Of a DNA stretch of 64,000 nt, positions 8,434 to 20,226 are shown one piece after another (position 1 is the first letter of the stretch; the number at the start of each line of letters is the position of its first letter). Under the pieces are notes generated by a model. It worked only from the letters and a program-made list of their open reading frames with translations, was not told the origin of the DNA and made no database searches. This DNA is from Photobacterium kishitanii (GTDB lineage: Bacteria; Pseudomonadota; Gammaproteobacteria; Enterobacterales; Vibrionaceae), in NCBI RefSeq assembly GCF_003026355.1, contig NZ_PYON01000015.1, positions 37,391 to 101,390 of the forward strand. Reading direction: 5' to 3'. Made by a program: the position numbers and the translations under genes.

Positions 8434-9022
8434 ATTTTGGAGGTTATTCGATTTGATTACTTTTGATGTTATTTGTTAAATAAAAACGTAAGAAATGATG
8501 GAAAAACTATTTGTCAGCAAATGGTCAATAATGCAATTAGGGAGAAAATATCGCTTTTTAAATACGATTCAGTTAAAGATGTTCAGTAATGAGATGTAAA
8601 GAAAAGTTAAAATATGTTAATGATTACTTATGCGTAATACGCACATGATAATCTAGATCTTGGGCACCAACATCAAGAGCCAAAAATGGTAATCATTGTT
8701 TGCATTTATTTTGATGGCTATCACAAAACTGATCACGTAAATTTTGTACTGCACACGGTGGACTTAAACGTATTGAAAAATAAGCCTATTAGTGAGAAGC
8801 CTCATAAGATATAAGTTTATATTATATATTTAATGACGCTGTGAAATTGGACGTTTTATTGTGATGTGAAAGTATTTAAAAAATTATTCAGTTTTTATAC
8901 AGGCTCAACATGTAGCGTAGTATATGCCGTACTTAATTAATGATTTTATATTTTCTGTAATATACACAATTAAGATAAGGAGCATTAATAATTAAGATAC
9001 AGACGGTGTAGAGGATTTAAAT
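8434..9022. other. 589-bp intergenic region upstream of the atp operon
   Basis: This AT-rich stretch contains no supported gene. It must carry the atp operon promoter; the ribosome binding site AGAGGA stands seven bases before the atpI ATG. I could not pick a single convincing -35/-10 pair, and no operator-like palindrome stood out. Confidence 0.5.
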
Positions 9023-10190
<1,168 letters not shown>

Positions 10191-10241
10191 TAAATTAAGT
10201 TCGATTTACGTTTTAACTATTTAATAAATTTGGAGTCATTC

Positions 10242-10478
10242 ATGGATATTGTAAGTGCAGTTCTTTATGTTGCTGGTGCACTACTGATTGGTTTAGGTGC
10301 AGCGGGTGCTGCAGCTGGTATCGGTAACTTAGCAGGTAAATACCTTGAAGGTGTTGCACGTCAGCCGGATCTTATGCCGATGCTACGTACACAGTTCTTT
10401 ATCATGATGGGTCTTGTCGATGCGGTTCCTATGATTGGTGTTGGTATCGGTCTTTACATCATCTTTGCTGTGGCTTAA
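10242..10478 (+). CDS. atpE: F1Fo ATP synthase subunit c
   Basis: Subunit c is a 78-residue hairpin of two helices with the polar loop ARQPDL (39-44) and the ion-carrying aspartate at residue 60 (GLVDAVPM). Isoleucine 27 and alanine 61 occupy positions that hold glutamine and serine/threonine in sodium-driven enzymes, so proton coupling is expected. The ATG at 10242 follows TGGAG at a good distance. The frame is open from a TTG at 10230, but that would put the ribosome binding site inside the gene. Confidence 0.95.
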   Translation: MDIVSAVLYVAGALLIGLGAAGAAAGIGNLAGKYLEGVARQPDLMPMLRTQFFIMMGLVDAVPMIGVGIGLYIIFAVA

Positions 10479-10530
10479 TAGCTAAAACTACCGTTATTTA
10501 TCATAACGTTATTTAAATAGTGAGGATGGT

Positions 10531-11001
10531 ATGAATTTAAATGCAACCATGCTTGGTCAAGCAATCTCCTTTGTGATTTTTGTTTGGTTATGCATGAAGT
10601 ATGTCTGGCCGCCGCTTACTGCGTTAATTGAGCAGCGCCAGCGTGAAATTGCAGATGGGCTTATTCATACTGAAAACGCAGCTAAAGAACTCGACATCGC
10701 AAAAGCGAATGGCGCAAAAGTTCTTGAAGATGCGAAGAAAAGTGCGAGTGAGTTAGTTGAGCAAGGTAATAAGCGTCGAGCACAGATTATCGAAGATGCC
10801 CAAGCAGAAGGTGAGAAAGAAAAATCTCGTATTGTTGCTCAGGGTCAAGCCGAGTTAGAAAGCGAACGTAATCGCATTCGTCAGGAACTACGTGCAGAAA
10901 TGTCCGATATGGTCATTGAGACTGCAGAGAAACTGATTAATCGCAATTTGGATACTGATGCTAACCGCGATCTTGTTAATAAACTTATCACGGATATGTA
11001 A
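10531..11001 (+). CDS. atpF: F1Fo ATP synthase subunit b
   Basis: This 156-residue peripheral stalk subunit has one N-terminal membrane helix (about 5-25, with the conserved PP at the membrane exit in [13 protein letters not shown]) followed by a long charged coiled coil. The length equals that of E. coli AtpF. It dimerises and links subunit a to the delta subunit. The ribosome binding site GAGGAT precedes the ATG. The operon continues 14 bp later with atpH. Confidence 0.95.
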   Translation: MNLNATMLGQAISFVIFVWLCMKYVWPPLTALIEQRQREIADGLIHTENAAKELDIAKANGAKVLEDAKKSASELVEQGNKRRAQIIEDAQAEGEKEKSRIVAQGQAELESERNRIRQELRAEMSDMVIETAEKLINRNLDTDANRDLVNKLITDM

Positions 11002-11015
11002 GCGGAGAGCACATT

Positions 11016-11564
11016 ATGTCAGATCCACTAACCATTGCTCAGCCCTATGCCAAAGCTGCATTTGATTATGCAGTTGCTAATCAGGCATTGGAACAATGGG
11101 AGCAAATGTTGACCATCGCAGCAACGGTTGCTAGTCAACCAATCATTGCTCAGCAGATTGAAGACAGCGAACAGTTTGGTGCTAAGGATTCAGCAGCGTT
11201 TACTGACATGTTCTTGGGCGTTTGTGAAGGTCTACTGGACGAACATGGCCAGAACCTGATCAAAGTAATGGCTGAAAATGGACGTCTAAATGTGATTGTT
11301 CAGGTAGTCGAATTGTTTCATGAGCTCAAAGATGATTATGAACGCATGGTTACTGCGCATGTAACAACGACTGAGCCATTAAGCATTCAACAACAAGCCA
11401 ATTTAGTACAGGCGCTGCAGAAAAAATTAAATCGCAGTGTTGAGCTCGATTGCCACATCGATGAAACGCTAGTAGGCGGCATACTGATCAAAGCTGGAGA
11501 ACTAGTAATTGACGGTACGCTTAAAAGCTCTATCAACCGACTCGCAACGAGCCTTCAGGCGTAA
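11016..11564 (+). CDS. atpH: F1Fo ATP synthase subunit delta
   Basis: Delta subunit (182 aa) joins the peripheral stalk to the top of the F1 head. It starts with the family pattern DPLTIAQPYAKAAFDYA and ends with the conserved GGILIKAGELVIDGTLKSSINRLA. The length is close to E. coli (177 aa). GCGGAGAGC stands before the ATG, and atpA starts 12 bp after its stop. Confidence 0.95.
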   Translation: MSDPLTIAQPYAKAAFDYAVANQALEQWEQMLTIAATVASQPIIAQQIEDSEQFGAKDSAAFTDMFLGVCEGLLDEHGQNLIKVMAENGRLNVIVQVVELFHELKDDYERMVTAHVTTTEPLSIQQQANLVQALQKKLNRSVELDCHIDETLVGGILIKAGELVIDGTLKSSINRLATSLQA

Positions 11565-11576
11565 TAGGTAATAGAT

Positions 11577-13118
11577 ATGCAACTAAATTCTAACGAAATT
11601 AGCGATTTAATTAGACAACGAATCGCAACCTTCAATGTGACTAGTCAGGCACGTAACGAAGGTACTATCGTCTCTGTAAGCGACGGTATTATTAATATCA
11701 ATGGTCTTGCTGATGTTATGCAAGGTGAGATGATTGAACTACCCGGTAACCGCTATGCATTAGCACTTAACTTAGAGCGTCACTCTGTTGGTGCTGTAGT
11801 TATGGGTCCTTATGCAGATCTTGCGGAAGGCATGAAAGTGACCGGTACCGGTCGTATCCTTGAAGTACCAGTAGGTAAAGGTTTATTAGGGCGTGTAGTT
11901 AATACCCTAGGCCAACCAATTGACGGTAAAGGCGCTATTGACAATGACGGTTTCGCACCGGTAGAAATCATTGCTCCAGGTGTTATTGACCGTAAGTCGG
12001 TTGATCAGCCTATCCAGACTGGCTACAAAGCTGTAGATGCGATGGTACCAATCGGTCGAGGTCAGCGTGAGCTGATTATCGGTGACCGTCAAACGGGTAA
12101 AACAGCGATGGCTATCGATGCCATCATTAACCAGAAAGATTCTGGTATCTACTCGGTGTATGTGGCGATTGGTCAAAAAGCATCAACGATTGCTAACGTG
12201 GTACGTAAGCTAGAAGAAAATGGCGCGCTACAAAATACGATTGTAGTTGTTGCGTCTGCATCAGAAGCTGCTGCACTACAGTACCTAGCTCCTTATGCTG
12301 GTTGTACTATGGGTGAGTATTTCCGTGACCGCGGTGAAGATGCCTTGATTGTGTATGATGACTTGTCAAAACAAGCTGTTGCTTACCGTCAGATTTCACT
12401 ATTGCTTAAGCGTCCACCAGGCCGTGAAGCATTCCCTGGTGATGTGTTCTACCTTCACTCACGTCTACTAGAACGTGCGTCACGTGTAAATGCACACTAT
12501 GTTGAGCGTTTTACTAATGGTGAAGTGAAAGACAAAACCGGTTCATTAACAGCCTTGCCGATCATCGAAACTCAAGCGGGTGACGTATCAGCGTTCGTAC
12601 CAACTAACGTAATTTCGATTACTGATGGTCAGATTTTCCTACAGACTAACTTGTTTAACGCAGGTTTACGTCCAGCGGTTGACCCAGGTATTTCAGTGTC
12701 ACGTGTAGGTGGTGCTGCGCAGACTAAGATTATCAAGAAACTGTCTGGTGGTATTCGTACCGCATTGGCACAGTATCGTGAATTGGCAGCGTTTGCTCAG
12801 TTCTCATCTGACCTTGATGATGCGACGCGTAAGCAGCTTGATCACGGTGAAAAAGTAACTGAGTTGATGAAGCAGAAACAGTACGCACCGATGTCTGTGG
12901 CGGAGCAAGCACTTGCTATTTTCTCTGCTGAGAAAGGCTATTTGAACAACGTTGAGTTATCTCAAATTGGTGCATTTGAAGAAGCATTGATGGCTTTTGC
13001 TAAAAGTCAGCACGCAGAGTTGCTTGCTTCAATCAATGAATCAGGTAATTACAACGATGATATCGAAGCAAGTCTGCATCAGCTTCTAAAAACATTCGTT
13101 GATACGCAGTCGTACTAA
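11577..13118 (+). CDS. atpA: F1Fo ATP synthase subunit alpha
   Basis: This 513-residue non-catalytic nucleotide-binding subunit of F1 has the Walker A GDRQTGKT (about 169-176), a Walker B ending in [10 protein letters not shown] and the family signature [14 protein letters not shown]. The length is identical to the E. coli subunit. The sequence is full length with no frameshift, which argues that this operon encodes a working enzyme. It lies between atpH and atpG. Confidence 0.97.
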   Translation: MQLNSNEISDLIRQRIATFNVTSQARNEGTIVSVSDGIININGLADVMQGEMIELPGNRYALALNLERHSVGAVVMGPYADLAEGMKVTGTGRILEVPVGKGLLGRVVNTLGQPIDGKGAIDNDGFAPVEIIAPGVIDRKSVDQPIQTGYKAVDAMVPIGRGQRELIIGDRQTGKTAMAIDAIINQKDSGIYSVYVAIGQKASTIANVVRKLEENGALQNTIVVVASASEAAALQYLAPYAGCTMGEYFRDRGEDALIVYDDLSKQAVAYRQISLLLKRPPGREAFPGDVFYLHSRLLERASRVNAHYVERFTNGEVKDKTGSLTALPIIETQAGDVSAFVPTNVISITDGQIFLQTNLFNAGLRPAVDPGISVSRVGGAAQTKIIKKLSGGIRTALAQYRELAAFAQFSSDLDDATRKQLDHGEKVTELMKQKQYAPMSVAEQALAIFSAEKGYLNNVELSQIGAFEEALMAFAKSQHAELLASINESGNYNDDIEASLHQLLKTFVDTQSY

Positions 13119-13175
13119 GTAACGAGAATATTTTCCGTCCAGACGACGCAGTATGAATGTAGATAGGAGCTAACC

Positions 13176-14048
13176 ATGGCAAATGCAAAAGAGATCCGCA
13201 CTAAAATCGCTAGCGTACAAAATACGCAAAAGATCACTAGTGCAATGCAAATGGTTGCCGCAAGTAAGATGCGTAAAGTTCAGCACAACATGGAAGCAAC
13301 CCGCCCTTACGCAGAAAATATGCGTAAGGTGATCGGGCATTTAACTTCCGGTTCGTTGGAATATAAGCATCCCTATCTTGAAGAGCGAGAAGTAAAACGA
13401 GTAGCTTACATCATTATTTCCTCTGACCGAGGATTATGTGGTGGTTTGAACATTAACTTGTTCAAGAAAGCCATGGCAGATATGCGCCAGTGGCGAGATC
13501 AAGGGGTTGACGTAGATACCACCTTGATCGGCTCAAAAGCAATTTCGTTTTTCCATCGCTTCGGCAACGTGATTGCACAAACATCAGGTATTGGTGATGA
13601 GCCAAAACTAGAAGATATTTTAGGTCCGGTTAATGCAATGTTGGAGTTTTTCGACGAAGGCAAAATTGACCGCTTGTTCCTGGTTTACAACCAATTTGTA
13701 AACACTATGGTTCAAATGCCAAAGGTAACCCAGTTGTTACCTAACCCTGAGCTTGAGGAAAGCGCATCAGAAGATGTGAATGAAGCAAGTCGTTGGGACT
13801 ATATCTATGAGCCTGATCCTAAACCGATCCTCAATGAATTGATGCTTCGTTATATCGAATCACAAGTCTACCAAGGCACCGTTGAGAGTATCGCTTGTGA
13901 ACAAGCAGCACGAATGGTTGCAATGAAAGCTGCAACAGATAATGCGGGTGAGCTGATTAATGATCTTCAGCTTGTATATAACAAAGCCCGTCAAGCAGCA
14001 ATTACCCAAGAGCTAAGTGAAATCGTAGCTGGGGCACAAGCCGTTTAA
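13176..14048 (+). CDS. atpG: F1Fo ATP synthase subunit gamma
   Basis: Gamma (290 aa) is the rotating central shaft. The N-terminal helix reads [18 protein letters not shown] and the C-terminal helix carries [17 protein letters not shown], both strongly conserved in the family. The segment [10 protein letters not shown] near residues 86-95 is typical. The length is close to E. coli (287 aa). TAGGAGCTAACC precedes the ATG. The gap from atpA is 57 bp and no internal terminator is seen. Confidence 0.96.
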   Translation: MANAKEIRTKIASVQNTQKITSAMQMVAASKMRKVQHNMEATRPYAENMRKVIGHLTSGSLEYKHPYLEEREVKRVAYIIISSDRGLCGGLNINLFKKAMADMRQWRDQGVDVDTTLIGSKAISFFHRFGNVIAQTSGIGDEPKLEDILGPVNAMLEFFDEGKIDRLFLVYNQFVNTMVQMPKVTQLLPNPELEESASEDVNEASRWDYIYEPDPKPILNELMLRYIESQVYQGTVESIACEQAARMVAMKAATDNAGELINDLQLVYNKARQAAITQELSEIVAGAQAV

Positions 14049-14060
14049 ACAGAATTTTGA

Positions 14061-15455
<1,395 letters not shown>

Positions 15456-15471
15456 GGCTTAAGGAGGCATT

Positions 15472-15915
15472 ATGGCTATTGGCGTTACCGAGAACACGTT
15501 CCAACTCAATATCGTAAGTGCTGAGGGACCCTTGTTCTCTGGTCCAGCTCACGCGCTGGCAGTTTCAGGCTCCGATGGTGAGTTGGGTATTCGCCCTGGT
15601 CACTCTCCTTTATTGAGCCGACTAAAACCTGGTGTAGCGAGTTTCGTCACAGATTTGAAGGATCCCGAAGAAATCCTTTATATCTCAGGCGGTATAGTTG
15701 AAGTTCAGCCCAACGTAGTAACTGTACTTGCCGATACGGCAATGCATGGGAAGGACATCGACCAAGCCCGCGCTGATGAAGCTCGACGCGCCGCAGAAGA
15801 AAACATCAACAAGCATGCTGATGATGTTAACTTCGCAATAGCGGAAATGGATCTAGCTAAAGCGATGGCACAATTACGTGCTGTTGAATTAACTCAGAAA
15901 CAAATGCGCCGCTAA
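15472..15915 (+). CDS. atpC: F1Fo ATP synthase subunit epsilon
   Basis: Epsilon (147 aa, against 139 in E. coli) begins with a beta-sandwich domain (LNIVSAEGPLFSG...ELGIRPGHSPLLSRLKPG) and ends with a helical hairpin with acidic and alanine-rich stretches (about 98-140). It couples the rotor to F1 and can inhibit ATP hydrolysis. AAGGAGG stands seven bases before the ATG. It is the last gene of the operon; the terminator lies about 190 bp downstream. Confidence 0.95.
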   Translation: MAIGVTENTFQLNIVSAEGPLFSGPAHALAVSGSDGELGIRPGHSPLLSRLKPGVASFVTDLKDPEEILYISGGIVEVQPNVVTVLADTAMHGKDIDQARADEARRAAEENINKHADDVNFAIAEMDLAKAMAQLRAVELTQKQMRR

Positions 15916-16102
15916 AACCAGTGGCGATAATACGCTAACAGCACGTTGCCACTAAATCACCATAGTTGCAACGTGTGGTTATTGTCTTATATCTACTGGT
16001 CCCCGTCTCTATAGGTCTCCAGCCTAGTACCAAGGGACAAAATAATAAATATACAGGATGTTATTTATTATAGGTGGACTTTCAGTTTACCATCACTATC
16101 TA

Positions 16103-16140
16103 AAGCCCCCTGCGCTGTACCGAGAGCAGGGGCTTTTTCC
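16103..16140 (+). terminator. Terminator of the atp operon
   Basis: AAAGCCCCCTGC and GCAGGGGCTTTTT form a GC-rich stem with an 11-base loop and a run of five T. The 187 bp between atpC and this hairpin hold no gene that I can support. Confidence 0.85.
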
Positions 16141-16194
16141 GTTAAGATGTTTCTTTAAATATAATTATATATGTATTATATTTTTTATAATAAA

Positions 16195-16647
16195 TTAGAA
16201 AAAAGATAATCTCCCTTCATTAATTGTAAGAATCGTCTCTAAATCTTTTTTATGGATTAGACTTAACGTATCATCTTTTAAATAATTACTTTTAAAGCTA
16301 TAGAAAGGGTTGTACTTTAGCATGCTAATAGTAATTAAATTCGATTTACTGATTGAATGGTTGTTTGTTTCTAAATTATAAAAATAAAGCGCGTTTTTTC
16401 CTTTATATGTGATAATTCGAGCGTTAATATGAGTTGCTAAAACAGTATGTTTTGAGTTTCTTTGGGTAAGAAATATTTCAACACTTCCCCTTTTACAATA
16501 TCCATAACCGATAAAGTTTTTATTTTCGTAACGGAATAAAGCGTTACATCCAAAACCATTCCATATAGGTAAGGTAAAAAATAATGAAATCCCTATGAGT
16601 AAACATGAAATTATGATCTTTGTTTTATTATTTATTCGCCTAAACAT
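16195..16647 (-). CDS. Membrane-anchored periplasmic partner of a ToxR-like regulator
   Basis: This 150-residue protein has one N-terminal membrane anchor (about 9-29) and then a probable periplasmic domain with two cysteines (in GFGCNALF and GYGYCKRG, about 34 and 51) that could form a disulfide. I recognise no family. Its start overlaps the end of the ToxR-like gene by eight bases, the arrangement of toxRS, tcpPH and vtrAC. In those pairs the second protein stabilises the regulator or completes its sensing domain. By analogy this protein would supply the sensor that its partner lacks. The stretch is AT-rich compared with the atp genes. Confidence 0.55.
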   Translation of the reverse strand: MFRRINNKTKIIISCLLIGISLFFTLPIWNGFGCNALFRYENKNFIGYGYCKRGSVEIFLTQRNSKHTVLATHINARIITYKGKNALYFYNLETNNHSISKSNLITISMLKYNPFYSFKSNYLKDDTLSLIHKKDLETILTINEGRLSFF

Positions 16648-17101
16648 AAGTGTAGTTCCAAGAATAATAAAACCATAAAGAGAACATAAAAAACAGAATG
16701 GAACTAATTAGTAGTATATTGATTAGTGAGGGTTTTATTGTTTTTATCTGTGGTGATTCTAGCTCGTTTAATTGATGGCTAGGTTGGGTGTTAATTTGAG
16801 ATATTTTGGTATTAGCATTTAAGGAATAACCGATTCCTTTATGAGATATGATAATATTTGCATCTTTGAATACTTTCCGTAGATTACTGATAGCAACTGT
16901 TAATGAATTGATTACAACAATACTATTGGGCCAACCTTGCTGAAGTAATTCATCTTTATTCCATACTTTAGTTGGCATACTGATAAAGCTAATTAAAATC
17001 CTTAGTTCACTTTGACTTATCTTAATTGAATTATTATTACTGTCTATGATTATACGATTATTGATATCAAGTATTTTATTGTTAATGTGATATATCGCCA
17101 T
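16640..17101 (-). CDS. ToxR-like membrane-bound winged-helix transcription regulator
   Basis: This 153-residue protein has an OmpR/ToxR-type winged helix (about 5-95): SELRILISFISMPTKVWNKDELLQQGWP, the recognition-helix region VVINSLTVAISNLRKVF and the wing IISHKGIGYSL. A linker follows, then one membrane helix (about 126-146) and only seven residues beyond it. It is therefore a ToxR/CadC/TcpP-type one-component regulator with practically no periplasmic domain. The downstream overlapping gene probably provides that part. Targets are unknown; the adjacent small membrane protein and lipoprotein genes are candidates. Confidence 0.75.
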   Translation of the reverse strand: MAIYHINNKILDINNRIIIDSNNNSIKISQSELRILISFISMPTKVWNKDELLQQGWPNSIVVINSLTVAISNLRKVFKDANIIISHKGIGYSLNANTKISQINTQPSHQLNELESPQIKTIKPSLINILLISSILFFMFSLWFYYSWNYTYV

Positions 17102-17335
17102 TTATTGCTCATTATTGAGTTATGTATCAATATAAATTGTAGCAATGATAAACTATAATTTATTGAAATTACCAATCGACTATTAATATGGGAGTTGCCG
17201 TTTTCATTTAAATGGTGAATGTAAACATTGTTATTAAAGTAATAATAGTTTTTATCATGATTTAATAATTATTTATAAATGGTATTGTTGGAGATAAAAA
17301 GATAATAATTCAGATATTGTTTATCATTAAGAATA

Positions 17336-17533
17336 ATGTTTATGTATACGCTTCTAATCAGTATCTTAAGTGTTAATTTCCTACTAGGTTTTATTTATTG
17401 GTTCAAAAGGATTCATTATTATAAGCATAATCTATTAGGGGTGGCTATTTTCCCATATAGCTTTGTAGTAATGTATTTTATAAGAAAAATAATACTTTTT
17501 ATTACCAATGATATGTATTGGATTAAGCGTTAA
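17336..17533 (+). CDS. Possible small membrane protein (65 aa)
   Basis: An open frame encodes two hydrophobic segments (about 3-23 and 36-55) and a basic tail. The ribosome binding site is weak (TAAGAA) and I recognise no family. It lies upstream of the lipoprotein gene and is transcribed divergently from the ToxR-like gene. It may be real, but an AT-rich stretch of this size can be open by chance. Confidence 0.35.
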   Translation: MFMYTLLISILSVNFLLGFIYWFKRIHYYKHNLLGVAIFPYSFVVMYFIRKIILFITNDMYWIKR

Positions 17534-17756
17534 TAATCATGTCTATGATGTAAGATATTACAATATATCAGCCTATCTACGATAGGTAGGTTGATCATTC
17601 TGTTGAAATAATCACTACAGACTGGTGTATTCCCATATCATCATTGCAAAGAGTATAAGTTTCTAGTTTGTTATTACTTATGCAACATAGATAACTTTAT
17701 TTTTAACAATAATACCTATAGAGTATCGGGCTTTATTTCTTTGTAACAAGTTAGCT

Positions 17757-18365
17757 ATGACAACAAAATCTCTTACGATAACACTCTTTTTATGCTCAAC
17801 ATTAACAGCATGTTCTGTTATGAATCAGCAAGAATGCGAAACAGCAAACTGGTCAGCATTGGGATATGTTGACGGTTCACAGGGCGCTTCTTCCTCTCAA
17901 TTTAGTGATCGAAGTTCTGCTTGCTCGGAATACAATGTTCGCGCTAATTTCAACGAATATCAACTAGGTTACAATCAAGGCTTGACTATCTACTGCACTG
18001 AAAATAATGGTTTTTTTATTGGTTCTAAGGGGCAGAGCTATCAAGGCGTTTGCCCACAAAAAACAGCAACCCTATTTTTGAAAGGTTACAATAAAGGCAA
18101 AGAACTCTTTAGCATAAGAGAAAGAGTAAGCCAAGCAGAGCAAGATTTACGCGATGAGAAAGACGAAATAGCTCATAAAAAAGATAAATTAAACGATCTA
18201 AAAAATAGTCTAATTTACGATAAGCTTTCATCCCGAGAGCGACGTGAGAAGTTAGATGAAATTGACGAAATTAATCAACGACCAAATTTAATTAAAGAAA
18301 AAACACAGACCTTAAGCAAACTGAAAAGGAAATTGGCTAAATTAGAATCAATGTTAAGCTATTAA
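17757..18365 (+). CDS. DUF2799-type lipoprotein with C-terminal coiled coil
   Basis: This 202-residue protein has a lipoprotein signal (LTAC, lipidated cysteine 19). The DUF2799-like part (about 26-110) contains CETANWSALGYVDGSQG and GYNQGLTIYC, followed by a charged coiled coil (about 118-200). The family is common in Vibrionaceae and Enterobacteriaceae and has no assigned function. The start codon is an ATG at 17757 with AACAAG upstream, a weak ribosome binding site. A strong terminator-like hairpin follows. Confidence 0.75.
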   Translation: MTTKSLTITLFLCSTLTACSVMNQQECETANWSALGYVDGSQGASSSQFSDRSSACSEYNVRANFNEYQLGYNQGLTIYCTENNGFFIGSKGQSYQGVCPQKTATLFLKGYNKGKELFSIRERVSQAEQDLRDEKDEIAHKKDKLNDLKNSLIYDKLSSRERREKLDEIDEINQRPNLIKEKTQTLSKLKRKLAKLESMLSY

Positions 18366-18390
18366 TCTTCGTAAGCGCTGCGGCTAACGA

Positions 18391-18433
18391 TAATAATCCT
18401 CACTAATTGATGGTCAATTAGTGAGGATTATTA
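18391..18433. terminator. 20-bp perfect inverted repeat, probable bidirectional terminator
   Basis: TAATAATCCTCACTAATTGA and its exact reverse complement are separated by three bases. It lies between the lipoprotein gene and the convergent trpS. A long T run is lacking, although ATTATTATAT follows. Termination for both genes is the simplest reading. Confidence 0.6.
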
Positions 18434-18511
18434 TATTACGATTTTATATGCTCTACTTTTTAGTATTAATACTCGATAACAGGCATTATGAAGCCGCATG
18501 AATATTAATTA

Positions 18512-19543
18512 TTAGAATAAGTTCAAACCAAAAGCCTGTTTAACATCAGCTAACACTTGTTGAGTTTGTTGATTAGCGTGTTCAGTGCCTGATTTTAGCA
18601 CCTCAATTAAGTAGTCTTTATTATTTAAAAAATCTGCACGACGCTCACGTATTGGAGCGATTAAATCTTGTAAACATTGCTCTAAGATTTTTTTCGTGGT
18701 GCCATCACCTAATCCACCTTGACGATATTGTTGTTTTAATGTCGCAACATAATTGCTGTCAGGATGGAAAGCATCAAGATAAGTGAAAACAATATTGCCC
18801 TCGACACTTCCTGGATCTTCCACTCGAAGATGGTTTGGATCGGTGTACATTGATTTTACTGCCTGTGAAATGGTTTTACTATCAGCACCAAGCGTGATGG
18901 TATTTCCCATCGATTTCGACATTTTATTTTTACCGTCAGTACTTGGTAAGCGAGCAACTTTACTGAGTAAAGGTTGGCACTCTACTAAAATATCCTTGCC
19001 GGCAATGGTATTTATTTTTCTTACTATTTCATTAGTTTGTTCAAGCATTGGTAGTTGGTCGTCACCAACGGGAATTAAGCTTGCACGAAATGCTGTAATA
19101 TCAGCAGCTTGAGAGATGGGATAAGTTAAAAATCCAGCAGGAATTGAACGACCAAAAGCTTTAGATTGAATTTCACTTTTAACTGTTGGATTACGTTCTA
19201 AACGTGCAATCGAAACTAGATTGGAATAATACATGGTCAGTTCTGCCAAAGCTGGAATCGCTGATTGGAGGCAAATAGTGGTCAGTTTAGGATCAATGCC
19301 AACAGCTAAATAATCGGCAACGACATTAACAATATTAGTGGCAACTTTATGGGGGTTATGGCCGTTATCGGTAAGGCCTTGCATATCAGCAACTAAAATA
19401 TTTTGTTGGTAGTGATGCTGTAAATGTACTCGCTGTTGTAGTGAGCCGACATAGTGTCCGAGATGTAGTTGACCCGTGGCTCTATCACCAGTAAGAATGA
19501 TGGCTTGTTGTTGAGGACTAATTGTTGATGGTTGAGTGTTCAT
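18512..19543 (-). CDS. trpS: Tryptophanyl-tRNA synthetase (second type)
   Basis: This 343-residue class I synthetase charges tRNA-Trp. The HIGH signature appears as HLGH (27-30) in GDRATGQLHLGHYVGSL, and the KMSKS loop is at 207-211. The GDRxTGxLHLGHY form differs from the E. coli-type GAQPSGELTIGNY, so this is probably an additional TrpRS beside a housekeeping one in the dam-rpe-gph region. GGAGAG precedes the ATG but is buried in a hairpin (see regulatory feature). The upstream region has a leader peptide with two adjacent Trp codons, implying control by tryptophan charging. A bidirectional hairpin follows the stop. Confidence 0.93.
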   Translation of the reverse strand: MNTQPSTISPQQQAIILTGDRATGQLHLGHYVGSLQQRVHLQHHYQQNILVADMQGLTDNGHNPHKVATNIVNVVADYLAVGIDPKLTTICLQSAIPALAELTMYYSNLVSIARLERNPTVKSEIQSKAFGRSIPAGFLTYPISQAADITAFRASLIPVGDDQLPMLEQTNEIVRKINTIAGKDILVECQPLLSKVARLPSTDGKNKMSKSMGNTITLGADSKTISQAVKSMYTDPNHLRVEDPGSVEGNIVFTYLDAFHPDSNYVATLKQQYRQGGLGDGTTKKILEQCLQDLIAPIRERRADFLNNKDYLIEVLKSGTEHANQQTQQVLADVKQAFGLNLF

Positions 19544-19547
19544 GAAG

Positions 19548-19604
19548 CTCTCCGAAAAAATGCGGCCGGAGAGGTAAAAAAATACGGATAATAATAGGCG
19601 TATT
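19548..19604 (-). promoter_or_regulatory. Attenuator-like structures before trpS
   Basis: Two hairpins lie between the leader peptide and trpS. AATACG/CGTATT (19599-19604 with 19581-19586) is followed on the minus strand by seven T, so it can act as a weak rho-independent terminator. CTCTCCG/CGGAGAG (19567-19573 with 19548-19554) pairs away the trpS ribosome binding site. A further stem (19605-19631, TTTGC...GCAAA around a GGAA loop) lies just upstream. Together they look like ribosome-mediated attenuation. The pairings were found by eye and not computed. Confidence 0.55.
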
Positions 19605-19666
19605 CATTTGCGACCTTCCGGCGGCAAAATGAAATAGAAATGAGAAAAAACTATATCAGCGCCGCT

Positions 19667-19717
19667 CTATAAAGAGCGCCACCAAAAGAAAAGGGGTGAG
19701 ATATTACTTACTGCCAT
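19667..19717 (-). CDS. trpS leader peptide with tandem Trp codons
   Basis: A 16-codon frame reads MAVSNISPLFFWWRSL and ends in TAG. Two consecutive TGG codons near its end would stall ribosomes when charged tRNA-Trp is scarce, as in trpL. It precedes the hairpins in front of trpS by about 60 bases. An in-frame ATG two codons earlier (19723) is an alternative start. No strong ribosome binding site is visible, and the best promoter would place the transcript start very near the ATG, so translation could be leaderless. The Trp-Trp pair just before attenuator-like hairpins is the main support. Confidence 0.6.
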   Translation of the reverse strand: MAVSNISPLFFWWRSL

Positions 19718-19725
19718 TATCATGT

Positions 19726-19754
19726 TATAAACGTATCAAAATATAATTAGTCAA
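19726..19754 (-). promoter_or_regulatory. Candidate trpS promoter
   Basis: On the minus strand TTGACT (19749-19754) is followed after 17 bases by TTTATA, or after 19 by TATAAC. The implied transcript start is close to the leader ATG. Confidence 0.4.
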
Positions 19755-20004
19755 ACAAGCTGTTTTAATCAGTAAATAAAAATGGCTGAAAATCTAAGTC
19801 AGATGGTATTTGAACGCAGTGATAGTTCGTTAAAACAATAAAAGTAATTGAGTGTGTAGCACTATCTTGGTGTTTAGAATCTAAGCAATATATTAAGAGG
19901 AATTACGTTTTTAATATTGTTAAGTGATGTTTTGTTATTTGATCTTTTCTTATAGCGAATTATCCCCCTTTACTCGCAGTCTAGGTATTATTTATTGATA
20001 TAAC

Positions 20005-20226
20005 TTACACTAAAAACCACCCACGACGTTCTTTTCTATAGATAATTCCCTGAGATTCTAATTGTAGTAATGCGTGTTTTACCGTAAGCCGACTGGCATT
20101 AAAAATTTCGCTTAGTTCCCGTTCTGAAGGTAGTCGCTTTGATTGAGTAGCAAATAACCCTCGTTCAATTTGCTGGAGTATAGTTTCACAAATAATAGTG
20201 GGGGGAGATGATAGTTGTTCGCTCAT
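20005..20226 (-). CDS. GntR-type DNA-binding domain only (truncated regulator)
   Basis: This 73-residue protein is just the winged-helix domain of the GntR family: KRLPSERELSEIFNASRLTVKHALLQLESQGIIYRKERRGWFLV. In UTRA-type members this sequence is followed by about 160 residues of effector domain. Here a TAA follows immediately, and I found no continuing homology in the other minus-strand frames downstream. It is either a decayed regulator or a stand-alone DNA-binding domain. It faces the same way as trpS, 288 bp upstream of the leader. Confidence 0.6.
   Translation of the reverse strand: MSEQLSSPPTIICETILQQIERGLFATQSKRLPSERELSEIFNASRLTVKHALLQLESQGIIYRKERRGWFLV

Noticed and set aside
10230..10241. 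Upstream TTG start for subunit c
   Set aside because: It would include the ribosome binding site TGGAG in the coding region and lengthen the protein beyond the family start.
18391..18433. Perfect 20-bp inverted repeat as the end of a mobile element
   Set aside because: It is a single hairpin with a three-base loop between convergent genes, without transposase or target duplication; a terminator explains it.
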